Shown: positions 1 to 6,538 of the stretch, one piece after another | How the letters are laid out: the number at the start of each line of letters is the position of its first letter | How positions within the stretch are numbered: the stretch's first letter is position 1 | Assembly: GCA_029778965.1 (NCBI GenBank) | Contig: JAKPBL010000492.1 | Coordinates: 1-10,883 of the forward strand | Direction: 5' to 3' | From: Bacteroidota bacterium | GTDB lineage: Bacteria; Bacteroidota; Bacteroidia; Chitinophagales; Chitinophagaceae | DNA length: 10,883 bases | The notes under the pieces: generated by a model | Told to the model about the DNA's origin: nothing | What the model saw: the letters and a program-made list of their open reading frames with translations, nothing else | Database searches by the model: none | Translations under genes and position numbers: made by a program

Positions 1-24
1 CCAGTATAACGCATAAACGATCAT
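1..24 (-). CDS. Possible start of a further operon gene, cut by the window edge
   Basis: The last codons of the ROK kinase contain an ATG that overlaps its stop codon as ATGA (24 down to 21). The frame from this ATG stays open to the window edge and reads MIVYALYW. An alternative ATG at 14 in another frame (MRYT...) is equally possible. Overlaps of this type are common between co-transcribed bacterial genes, but eight codons are far too few to identify a protein and there is no clear ribosome binding site. The call rests only on geometry. Confidence 0.25.
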
Positions 25-947
25 GGGCGGGCGGCAGGACCGGCTACCAGCGCCGCCGCACCGAACACGCCGGCGCTATCGCCCAGGGCAGGCTTGAGCA
101 CGGGTGTATCGAGCCGGTTGTTGAAAATAAAATGCTCCAGCGAATGTATACCGGCGGTATAGATGGAATCGATATTACCGACCCCGCCACCGATTACAAT
201 CACGTCGGGATCGAGCATATTGGTAACGATCGACAACGCCTTCCCGAAATAATGATGCAGCCGGTGCATGGTAAGCAGGGCTTTCTCTTCGCCGGTAGCA
301 GCCAGCGCCACGATCTCTTTGAGGGAAAGGGCGGTTCCGCCCGATTCGCGGTAAAACCGCTGTAGCGAAGGGCCGCTGAGAATGGTTTCCACACAGCCTG
401 TTTTGCCGCAATAACAGGGGCCGCCCGAATCATCGAGGAATATATGTCCCCATTCGCCGGCGATGCCATGCAGGCCATTCCAGACCCTGCCGTCCATCAC
501 CAGGCCACCGCCCACACCGGTACCCATAATAATACCGAACACCATCCTCGCGGCCGGGTGCTTTTGTTTTACCACTCCCCAATGGGTTTCAGCCAGGGCA
601 AAGCAATTGGCGTCGTTGGCCAGCACAGCCGGTATCTGCAGTATGTGTTCGATATCCTCTTTAAGCGGCTGCCCGTTCAGGGCTGTGCTGTTGCTGTTTT
701 TCATGGTCTGCAACTGCGGATCGATGACCCCCGGCGTACCAATGCCAATGCGCTCGCAGGTAAGGCCGGTTTCAGCCTCCATTTTGCGGATCAGCTTTTC
801 GATTTGCTGAATGATGTGCTGGTAACCCCGGTCGCCCTCGGTGGCGATACGCGTTCTTATAAGCGGGGTGGCGTCTGACAAAGACGGAAGGATCACGCCT
901 TCTATTTTGGTGCCGCCGAGATCAATGCCCCAGATAGGTCCTTTCAT
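21..947 (-). CDS. ROK-family sugar kinase (glucokinase/fructokinase type)
   Basis: This 308-residue protein should phosphorylate a hexose with ATP in the cytoplasm. The N-terminal phosphate-binding loop DLGGTKIE (residues 9-16) and the second glycine-rich segment MGTGVGGG (141-148) form the ATP site. Asp112 in NDAN is the expected catalytic base. Glu165 and His168 in GEWGH bind sugar and zinc. The cysteines of CYCGKTGC (178-185), with His168, complete the ROK zinc site. GDSAGVFGAA near residue 290 is the usual C-terminal ROK segment. The length is normal for the family and no key residue is missing. The gene starts 12 nt after the stop of the sugar-porter gene, so the two are almost certainly co-transcribed as uptake followed by phosphorylation. 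Whether it prefers glucose, fructose, mannose or N-acetylated sugars cannot be read from the sequence. Confidence 0.93.
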   Translation of the reverse strand: MKGPIWGIDLGGTKIEGVILPSLSDATPLIRTRIATEGDRGYQHIIQQIEKLIRKMEAETGLTCERIGIGTPGVIDPQLQTMKNSNSTALNGQPLKEDIEHILQIPAVLANDANCFALAETHWGVVKQKHPAARMVFGIIMGTGVGGGLVMDGRVWNGLHGIAGEWGHIFLDDSGGPCYCGKTGCVETILSGPSLQRFYRESGGTALSLKEIVALAATGEEKALLTMHRLHHYFGKALSIVTNMLDPDVIVIGGGVGNIDSIYTAGIHSLEHFIFNNRLDTPVLKPALGDSAGVFGAAALVAGPAARP

Positions 948-959
948 GCTGTAATTGTT

Positions 960-2291
960 TCATTTTTCTATGCCGAGTTCCTGCTGGATCTGTTCAAGGC
1001 TTCTTCCCTTTGTTTCGGGCAGAAACTTCCATACAAAGAGCAGGTGCAACAGCATCATGACTGTATAAAAAAGGAAACTGTAGAAGCCGCCCTTTTCGCT
1101 GCCTTCCACTATAATAGGGAAAGTCCACGAAATGATCGCCGCCATAATCCAGTGGGTGAAACTGCCGAGCGATCCGCCCTGCGATCTTACCGAATTGGGG
1201 AATATCTCCGCAATGAACACCCAGATAACGGCGCCTTGCGAAAAAGCAAAAAAGGCGATGAAGCCGATCAGGTAAAATACGACCGACGAATTGCCGCTTA
1301 CATTTGAATGAAAGGCCCAGGCGGTAAGTCCGAGGAAAAAAATCATCCCGAACGACCCGATAATGAGCAGGGTCTTACGCCCGAAGCGATCGATAAAATT
1401 CATGGCCAGCAGGGTAAATACCACGTTGGCCAGCCCGATATATACCGGTTGAAGATAAGCCTGTTCATGGCCATACCCCGCCATTTCGAAAATACGCGGC
1501 GCATAATAAAGAATGGCATTGATACCGGCCAACTGGTTGAACATGGCCAGCAATACGGCAAACAGGATGGGCTTTTTGTATTTAGCCTGGAACAGGCGCT
1601 CGCCGGTTCCATGTGCCGACAGCAAATGCTCCTGTTTAATATTGTTCAGCGCTTCGGTATCGCCGGTTTTTTCAAATACGGCCCGCGCTTCGTCGTCGCG
1701 GTTGTTGAGCACCAGCCACCGCGGACTTTCGGGAATCGTTCTCACCAGCACCGCGAATACGCCGGCGGGTACCAGCATGATGCCGAGCATCCATCGCCAG
1801 GAATCTTCCCCGATGCCTTTGAATAAAAAATTAGTGAGATAGGCCACAAAAATGCCGAACACGATATTGAGCTGAAACGACCCCGCCAACCGGCCCCGCA
1901 TGGGCGCGGGTGATATCTCCGAAATATACATAGGGCCAACCACCGATGAAGCGCCTACGGCCAGGCCGCCGATCAGCCGGAATAAAATGAACAACGACCA
2001 TAATGGCGACAGCGCACATCCGACAGCGCTGAGCAGGTATAATATGGCAATGGCAAACAGCACCTTTTTCCGGCCGTACACCTGGGCGGGACGACCGGCT
2101 ATCAATGAGCCGATCACGGTCCCGATAAGGCTGGAAGCAACGGTAAACCCCTGCCAGCCGGCGCTGAGCGACCAGAGTTGCTGGATGGTTTTTTCAGCGC
2201 CTGATATTACTGCCGTTTCAAATCCGAAGAGGAATCCGCCAAGTGCGGCAATCAGCGATACCCGCAGGGCATAATTAGAGCTTGCTTGCAT
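960..2291 (-). CDS. Sugar-porter family MFS transporter (XylE/GLUT-like)
   Basis: This is a 443-residue inner-membrane protein with the alternating hydrophobic pattern of 12 transmembrane helices. It carries the sugar-porter signatures in order: the loop YGRKK after TM2 (72-76), the stretch from RLIGG to PMYISEISPAPMRGR (105-134), PESPRWL (187-193) at the start of the central cytoplasmic loop, the sugar-binding segment NQLAGINAILYYAP (252-265), DRFGRK (301-306), and PETKGRSLEQI (425-435) after TM12. It is probably a proton-coupled monosaccharide symporter, as is usual for bacterial members. The YGRKK loop is preceded by RPAQV rather than the more common acidic D-R/G-D context, a small departure from the classic A motif. 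It is the first gene of the transporter-kinase pair. The start at 2291 is preceded by AGGA only about one base from the ATG, so the ribosome binding site is weak. The imported sugar is not identifiable. Confidence 0.93.
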   Translation of the reverse strand: MQASSNYALRVSLIAALGGFLFGFETAVISGAEKTIQQLWSLSAGWQGFTVASSLIGTVIGSLIAGRPAQVYGRKKVLFAIAILYLLSAVGCALSPLWSLFILFRLIGGLAVGASSVVGPMYISEISPAPMRGRLAGSFQLNIVFGIFVAYLTNFLFKGIGEDSWRWMLGIMLVPAGVFAVLVRTIPESPRWLVLNNRDDEARAVFEKTGDTEALNNIKQEHLLSAHGTGERLFQAKYKKPILFAVLLAMFNQLAGINAILYYAPRIFEMAGYGHEQAYLQPVYIGLANVVFTLLAMNFIDRFGRKTLLIIGSFGMIFFLGLTAWAFHSNVSGNSSVVFYLIGFIAFFAFSQGAVIWVFIAEIFPNSVRSQGGSLGSFTHWIMAAIISWTFPIIVEGSEKGGFYSFLFYTVMMLLHLLFVWKFLPETKGRSLEQIQQELGIEK

Positions 2292-2351
2292 ATCCTAAAT
2301 CTAGCGAATCAATTCGGAATTGTTGGTAATCTTTGCCGAACGAAAACACCC
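2292..2351. promoter_or_regulatory. Divergent intergenic region with a 13-bp palindrome (possible operator)
   Basis: The 60 bp between the divergent transporter and methyltransferase genes contain a perfect palindrome with one central base, CAATTCGGAATTG, at 2310-2322. A symmetric site in such a small shared control region is a plausible operator for a dimeric repressor of the sugar genes. On the plus strand, AATCTTTG (2328-2335) matches five of the six fixed positions of the Bacteroidota -7 box TAnnTTTG and would give a leader of about 10 nt for the methyltransferase. I found no matching -33 element at the right distance. No regulator gene is visible in the window. The palindrome is seen directly; its role is inference. 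Confidence 0.35.
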
Positions 2352-2948
2352 ATGCAAAACCTTCCGCTGATTTGCAAAGAAGTGGCGCTGCCGCACCAGA
2401 CCCTTTCTCTTTTCATGCCCGATCCGGCGTTTATCCAGCAGGCAGAGGCCGAGAAAACATACTGGGCGCGACTCTGGCCGGCGGCATTGGTGCTGGCCCG
2501 TTTTATAGACGAATATCCCGAGCGGGTCACGGGCCGGCATTGCCTGGAACTGGGCGCCGGCCTGGGCCTGCCTTCGTTTACGGCTGCCCGTTATACAAAC
2601 AAAGTTGTGGCCAGCGATATAGCTGCCGGAAGCCTCGCCGCTATGAAGCAGACCCGCGCAGCAGGGGGTTATACCAATGTTGAGATCAGGAAGATCGACT
2701 GGACGGTAGTTGAACCAGACTCAGACACCGATCTGGTATTGCTGAGCGACGTCAATTACGATCCCGCCGGTTTCGAGGCCTTGTCGGCCGCTCTGCATCG
2801 TTTTCTCACCGGTGGTAAAGAGATATTGCTGGCTACGCCGCAGCGGCTCATGGCGAAATCTTTCCTTATGCCTTTTATGGACCGTTGCAGCTACCACCAC
2901 AGCAGTGAGGCCGATGGCCATGCAGTATCCGTTTTTGTATTAGCCTAG
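2352..2948 (+). CDS. Small class I SAM-dependent methyltransferase (METTL21/NNT1-like)
   Basis: This is a 198-residue Rossmann-fold methyltransferase. Motif I is LELGAGLGLPS (residues 65-75), the acidic end of strand 2 is ASDI (Asp89), and LLSDVNYDP (130-138) is the strand-4 motif that resembles the DVxY of protein-lysine methyltransferases. An aromatic stretch, YWARLWPAA, lies before motif I at 37-45 as in the Methyltransf_16 / METTL21 group. Members modify protein lysines or small molecules; the substrate here is unknown. The frame is open back to 2286, but that start would overlap the divergent transporter. The ATG at 2352 begins directly at the conserved part, so I chose it. There is no Shine-Dalgarno sequence. 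The gene is a single transcription unit that converges on the peptidase gene with a 9-bp overlap. Confidence 0.82.
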   Translation: MQNLPLICKEVALPHQTLSLFMPDPAFIQQAEAEKTYWARLWPAALVLARFIDEYPERVTGRHCLELGAGLGLPSFTAARYTNKVVASDIAAGSLAAMKQTRAAGGYTNVEIRKIDWTVVEPDSDTDLVLLSDVNYDPAGFEALSAALHRFLTGGKEILLATPQRLMAKSFLMPFMDRCSYHHSSEADGHAVSVFVLA

Positions 2949-4334
2949 GCTGAGCTGCGCCTCCACGCCGGCAGCCGTCATCACCAACGGTTTTCCCAGC
3001 AGGCGAAAACCGGCGTCCGTGACCAGGAAATTGTTCTCAATGCGAATGCCGCCAAAATGCCGCAATTTCTCCAGCTCATTATAGTTGACGAAAGATGCCA
3101 GTTTGTTTTCAGCTTTCCATCTGTCGATCAGTTCGGGAATAAAATAAAGGCCCGGCTCTACGGTCAGCACAAATCCCTCTTCCAGGGCGCGACCCAGGCG
3201 AAGCGATTTCCAGCCGAAATCAGTGCGCTTTTTCAGTGTTTCGGTATAACCTACAAAAGGCTCTCCGAGATCTTCCATGTCATGTACATCGAGCCCCATC
3301 ATATGCCCGAGGCCGCACTGGAAAAACAGGGTGTGTACGTTTTCACGCACCGCTTCGGCAGGGTCGCCATTAACCACGCCCATCTCTTTCAATCCGGCTA
3401 ACAATACTTCTGCCGCTTTCGCATGAACATCGATATACCTGACACCCGGCGCCAGCATGGCGCTCGCCGTTTCAATTGATCGCAACACAATATTATACAG
3501 CGATCGCTGCAATTCGCTGAACCTGGCGCCCACCGGAAAAGTGCGGGTGAGATCGCCTGCATAATGCATGGATTGCTCGGCGCCTGCATCGATCAGCAAC
3601 AAGTCTCCCTTTTGGAGGGTATTTCCTTGGTAATGATTGTGCAATATCTGCCCGTCTTTACTGCAAATAATATTATACGACAAGCGGCCGCCGGCTCCGT
3701 AGGCCACCTCCATCATTTTGCCGGCCACTTCAAATTCCTTCATGCCCGGCCGCGCATGCCGCATGGCAGCCAGATGCATGTCTGTGCTGATGCTGACGGC
3801 CTCTTCGATGGCGGCTGTTTCCAGAACATCTTTGACCGCTCGCTGCGATACTACGGCTTTAATGAGCGGCGCCGAAACGCGGCTCTGCACTTCATGCAGG
3901 GGAATACCCAGCCATTCTGCCAGGCGAATGCGGTTGATATCGCGGTAAGGCGGCAAAAACAAAACCGATTTCTGCTTTTCCCTGAGATAGCCGGCGAGCC
4001 GGGAGAAATCCTCCGTTTTGTTCACGCCCACCATCGCGGCCATTTCACGGATAGCAGGCAGGGGGCCGGTCCACACGATATCGTCCATCGACAGCTCGGT
4101 ACCGAAAATGATCGCTTCCCCGCTGCCGGTGTCGATCAGGGCAGCCAGGCCGGGTATGTCGATGCCGAAATAATACAGGAAGGTGCTGTCCTGCCTGAAA
4201 GGATACACATTGTCGCGGTAATTCATACCCGTTTCCTCGTTACCCATCAGTAAAATGAGGGCATCGGGAACCAGGCTGCAGAGCTGCCGGCGACGGGCGG
4301 TATAGGTGGACTCAGGAAATAAACCGAAATGCAT
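2940..4334 (-). CDS. Aminopeptidase P-family protein (Xaa-Pro aminopeptidase, M24B)
   Basis: This 464-residue cytoplasmic metallopeptidase should remove the N-terminal residue from peptides with proline in second position. The N-terminal part (about 1-150) has the AMP_N features, including FRQDSTFLYYFGI. The C-terminal pita-bread domain has all five dinuclear metal ligands: Asp249 in LLIDAGAE, Asp261 in AGDLTRTFP, His344 in GLGHMMGLDVHD, Glu393 in TVEPGLYF and Glu433 in RIENNF. His351 in DVHDMEDLG and the histidines of LHNHYQGN (231-238) are the usual accessory residues. Length is normal for the family, there is no signal peptide, and it looks intact. It follows the acetylesterase gene by 18 nt on the same strand, so the two are probably one operon, although the functional link is not obvious. 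Its stop codon lies inside the end of the convergent methyltransferase gene. Confidence 0.93.
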   Translation of the reverse strand: MHFGLFPESTYTARRRQLCSLVPDALILLMGNEETGMNYRDNVYPFRQDSTFLYYFGIDIPGLAALIDTGSGEAIIFGTELSMDDIVWTGPLPAIREMAAMVGVNKTEDFSRLAGYLREKQKSVLFLPPYRDINRIRLAEWLGIPLHEVQSRVSAPLIKAVVSQRAVKDVLETAAIEEAVSISTDMHLAAMRHARPGMKEFEVAGKMMEVAYGAGGRLSYNIICSKDGQILHNHYQGNTLQKGDLLLIDAGAEQSMHYAGDLTRTFPVGARFSELQRSLYNIVLRSIETASAMLAPGVRYIDVHAKAAEVLLAGLKEMGVVNGDPAEAVRENVHTLFFQCGLGHMMGLDVHDMEDLGEPFVGYTETLKKRTDFGWKSLRLGRALEEGFVLTVEPGLYFIPELIDRWKAENKLASFVNYNELEKLRHFGGIRIENNFLVTDAGFRLLGKPLVMTAAGVEAQLSLG

Positions 4335-4352
4335 GAATATTATATTTACAGG

Positions 4353-5753
4353 CTATTGAAGAGGCTGTTTGTCTGACCGGTAAGGCGCCAGCGGCAACCC
4401 CGAGACGCCGAAAACATTGCCGATAATGGTATTGCCGAATGCATAACGGAGATGCACAGGCGCTTTCAGCCCTTTCGCGCTCAATATTATCCGGTCTTCT
4501 TTTATGGTCGCTGTGGCCGGCGCCCAATCGGTTCCGTTTTCGCTGATGAAAAAACCGGTGGCTGTTTTCCCGTTCACAATGAGGCCGCCGCCGCTGTCTG
4601 CAACAGTCGCTGTCAGTTTGTTCTTCTCAGGAACAACCGCGCTGATAACCGGGTTTCGGTAAGCGATGCCCGCGCGGTGGTAGGTTTCGGCAAGGGCCCA
4701 ATTGGCCAGCCGCTCTCCCACCGGCTTTTTGTGCGAGGGATGAATATTGCTTACAGAATCAACAAGATCAGATACCACTACCATGCCGGTATTGGGTACT
4801 TCCATGGCGCGGGACTGCGCCTCGCGCAGAAGGGCTCCCGTGAAATTCTGGCCATAGTCGAAGGGCGCGATCTGCACGTAATAAAACGGAAGGTCTTTTT
4901 TCCATTGCGCACGCCACGATCCGATCAGCGTGGAGAAGAGGCGCGTATAACGGTCAGCGTTGTCAGTATTGCTCTCGCCCTGGTACCAGATAACGCCGGC
5001 AATATTGAACTGCTCAATGGGATGAATTATACCGTTATATGCCCTGCCGGCCAAATGCGGCCACCAGGGCTGGGGATCATTAGTGATAACGGTTTTTAGC
5101 TGCTCATCGCCCATCACCTTCTGTTCCGGTATCCATACTTCAGCCGGCGTACCGCCCCACGATGCAGTGATCAGCCCGATGGGTACCTGCAGCGAATCGA
5201 ACAGCCGCTTCCCGAAAAAATAACCCACGGCGCTGAATCCTTTTACCGAATTGGAATCGCAGGCCTTCCACAAAGCGGGTACATCATCCTGCGGTGTGGC
5301 ACCGGTATTACGCGGGATATGGAAAAGCCTTATCCGTGCATTCGCAACAGCAGGCAGGGCTTCCCGCATGTCTTTTTCTCCGCTGTAATAATTCCACTCC
5401 ATATTCGACTGGCCCGAGCAAACCCACACCTCTCCTACCCACACATCACTAAGCAATATCTCTTCGTGCGAAGTATAGACCCGAACGGTATAGGGGCCGC
5501 CCGCCGCCGGTGTTTTGACAGCCAGCTTCCACTGCGCATTGTTATCGACGGTAGCAGAGTCGGGACTGTTGCTCCAGCTCGCCTGTATATATACCTTATC
5601 GGCGGGGCTGCCCCATCCCCAAAAGCGGGCTTCCTCTTTCTGCTGAAGCACCATGCCCGACGCAAGAACCGAGGGCAGCCTGAGCTGTGCAGATGCAACC
5701 AGGGCCGGTAACAGCAGCACCGGCAGGCTGGCAAAACGAATGAACAGTTTCAT
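4353..5753 (-). CDS. Secreted sialate O-acetylesterase-like SGNH hydrolase
   Basis: This 466-residue protein removes O-acetyl groups from a sugar, by family analogy from sialic acids or acetylated plant glycans. Residues 1-22 form a signal peptide ending VASA|Q, so it is exported to the periplasm or surface. The catalytic serine is Ser116 in WVCSGQSNMEW (110-120). The second conserved block is GVIWYQGESN (253-262). The catalytic His338 sits in DSVSNIHPSHKKPVGERLA (332-350), the family's C-terminal block. The N-terminal region, with LPSVLASGMVLQQ (26-38) and a beta-rich segment to about residue 100, is the usual jelly-roll part, and a short beta-rich region follows the catalytic core. All expected catalytic residues are present. 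No sialidase, NanA or NanE is visible nearby, so sialic acid as substrate is not supported by context. It starts 24 nt after a strong hairpin and is followed by the aminopeptidase P gene. Confidence 0.9.
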   Translation of the reverse strand: MKLFIRFASLPVLLLPALVASAQLRLPSVLASGMVLQQKEEARFWGWGSPADKVYIQASWSNSPDSATVDNNAQWKLAVKTPAAGGPYTVRVYTSHEEILLSDVWVGEVWVCSGQSNMEWNYYSGEKDMREALPAVANARIRLFHIPRNTGATPQDDVPALWKACDSNSVKGFSAVGYFFGKRLFDSLQVPIGLITASWGGTPAEVWIPEQKVMGDEQLKTVITNDPQPWWPHLAGRAYNGIIHPIEQFNIAGVIWYQGESNTDNADRYTRLFSTLIGSWRAQWKKDLPFYYVQIAPFDYGQNFTGALLREAQSRAMEVPNTGMVVVSDLVDSVSNIHPSHKKPVGERLANWALAETYHRAGIAYRNPVISAVVPEKNKLTATVADSGGGLIVNGKTATGFFISENGTDWAPATATIKEDRIILSAKGLKAPVHLRYAFGNTIIGNVFGVSGLPLAPYRSDKQPLQ

Positions 5754-5757
5754 CAGG

Positions 5758-5765
5758 CGAAAGTA
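5758..5765 (-). promoter_or_regulatory. Weak -7-like box before the esterase gene
   Basis: On the minus strand TACTTTCG matches five of the six fixed positions of the Bacteroidota -7 box TAnnTTTG. It ends only 4 nt before the esterase ATG, so a transcript from it would be almost leaderless. No -33 TTTG is found at the right distance. It is recorded because it is the only promoter candidate between the terminator hairpin and the esterase. Confidence 0.2.
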
Positions 5766-5777
5766 TTGAAAATTAAA

Positions 5778-5805
5778 ATCGGCTGCCGCGAATGCGGCAG
5801 CCGAT
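5778..5805 (-). terminator. Strong hairpin with flanking A/T tracts, terminator of the small secreted gene
   Basis: A perfect 12-bp GC-rich stem (ATCGGCTGCCGC paired with GCGGCAGCCGAT) closes a 4-nt loop. On the minus strand it is followed by TTTAATTTTC, and on the plus strand by ATAAAAAAAT. It lies 20 bp after the stop codon of the small secreted protein, which it should terminate. Only 24 bp separate it from the esterase start. The esterase must therefore either use a promoter overlapping this hairpin or depend on readthrough. Confidence 0.85.
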
Positions 5806-5824
5806 ATAAAAAAATCAGGAGATA

Positions 5825-6241
5825 TCAGAGTTTTGCTACGGTGATAGCTTCGATAACCTGGCTGCTGCGATTTATCTGGAAGATTTCGGTTTGAGACTTT
5901 TTCTTCGTGCCGACAGTCAGCTTGAGTTTTATATCGTCATTGCTGCTATTGTCAAACTGGAAGCGCTTAACGATTTTTTTGTCGGAAAAACTACCGGTAT
6001 AAAGAACGACACCATCCGCATCACGCAGGGTGATGTTCAGGTCTTCACCGGCCTCGTTATCGCAGACAATCTCGAAAACCGGCATCTGGTTCACACTGCC
6101 TACATAACGCAACTCGATGGATTTGCGGTCATTGTTTTTCTTTTCGCTGTTTGCTTTGGCTATACCCGCATTAAATACAAATACCAGAGCCAGTACACCC
6201 AGGGTAATAACGCGTTTGATTTCTTTGTTTACGGTTTTCAT
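5825..6241 (-). CDS. Small exported protein of unknown function
   Basis: This is a 138-residue protein starting MKTVNKEIKR. A hydrophobic stretch follows and there is a likely signal-peptidase site after residue 30 (IAKA|NSEKK), leaving a mature domain of about 108 residues. The mature part is rich in predicted beta strands (IELRYVGSVNQMPVFEI, LNITLRDADGVVLYTG, KIVKRFQF) with many charged residues, which suggests a small beta-sandwich. It resembles short secreted hypothetical proteins that I recall as common in Chitinophagaceae; no function is known to me. The frame is open back to an ATG at 6307, but that extension is basic and polar and would bury the signal peptide. The ATG at 6241 also has AAAAGG immediately upstream. 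It is a single-gene unit with its own promoter, long leader and terminator. Confidence 0.75.
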   Translation of the reverse strand: MKTVNKEIKRVITLGVLALVFVFNAGIAKANSEKKNNDRKSIELRYVGSVNQMPVFEIVCDNEAGEDLNITLRDADGVVLYTGSFSDKKIVKRFQFDNSSNDDIKLKLTVGTKKKSQTEIFQINRSSQVIEAITVAKL

Positions 6242-6403
6242 ACCTTTTAGTTTTTGTTTGTCAGAATTTCGAATAAATGCTCTTTGCGGAAGCAACCGTA
6301 GCGGCAAAAGCGATCGAAAGAATATTCAGGTGAAATGGCAGGCGCGGGCAGAATGGCAGGTAGTTGCCGAAGCCACAAACGCGGTGTTGTGCGGCAACTG
6401 AAA
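6242..6403 (-). promoter_or_regulatory. Long 5' leader with a 5'-terminal hairpin
   Basis: If transcription begins just after the -7 box, the mRNA has a leader of roughly 157 nt. Positions 6399-6362 on the minus strand fold into a hairpin at the extreme 5' end. The outer 8-bp stem is AGTTGCCG with CGGCAACT, and the inner 5-bp stem is CACAA with TTGTG, with an 8-nt loop and a 4-nt bulge on the 3' side. The rest of the leader shows no further strong structure or convincing ORF. I recognise no known riboswitch class. The inverted repeat is direct observation; placing it at the transcript start is inference from the promoter call. Confidence 0.45.
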
Positions 6404-6435
6404 CAAACTTAACCTGCGTATTGGTGGTGAGCAAA
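6404..6435 (-). promoter_or_regulatory. Bacteroidota-type promoter for the small secreted gene
   Basis: On the minus strand, TTTG (6435-6432), a 20-nt spacer and TAAGTTTG (6411-6404) match the Bacteroidota housekeeping-sigma promoter TTTG-N19/20-TAnnTTTG at every fixed position. A second TTTG lies at 6440-6437. The start of transcription would fall near 6398-6400. The promoter lies about 28 bp past the terminator of the upstream envelope operon, as expected for an independent unit. It is the best promoter match I found in the window. Confidence 0.65.
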
Positions 6436-6462
6436 CCAAATTTTGCTCCTTTTCCTGATTTC

Positions 6463-6519
6463 AAAAAAGCCAATATAATGCTGAAACCTCTGCTACACAA
6501 GGGTTTCAGCATTATTTGG
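6463..6519 (-). terminator. Intrinsic terminator of the TonB/DUF4249/MG2 operon
   Basis: A perfect 14-bp stem (ATAATGCTGAAACC at 6475-6488 with GGTTTCAGCATTAT at 6502-6515) closes a 13-nt loop. It extends by four more pairs, CCAA (6470-6473) with TTGG (6516-6519), past one bulged base at 6474. On the minus strand it is followed by C and six T residues (6468-6463), the standard layout of a Rho-independent terminator. It begins 19 bp after the stop of the MG2 gene and marks the end of the envelope operon. Confidence 0.85.
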
Positions 6520-6538
6520 AAGTGATGCCCAAAGAACG

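Noticed and set aside
1308..1826. 172-codon open frame on the plus strand over the sugar transporter
   Set aside because: The minus-strand frame encodes clear sugar-porter motifs throughout, and the plus-strand product is polar and unlike any family I recognise.
3564..4253. 229-codon open frame on the plus strand over the aminopeptidase P gene
   Set aside because: It is fully antisense to a gene with complete catalytic motifs, has no recognisable domain, and its composition is that of a reversed coding frame.
4452..5099. 215-codon open frame on the plus strand over the acetylesterase gene
   Set aside because: It is antisense to conserved esterase blocks and rich in Arg/Cys/His as expected from reverse-frame translation; no start signal or family resemblance.
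6261..6512. 83-codon open frame on the minus strand in the gap upstream of the small secreted gene
   Set aside because: It spans the operon terminator and the promoter of the next gene, and its product shows no domain or consistent composition.
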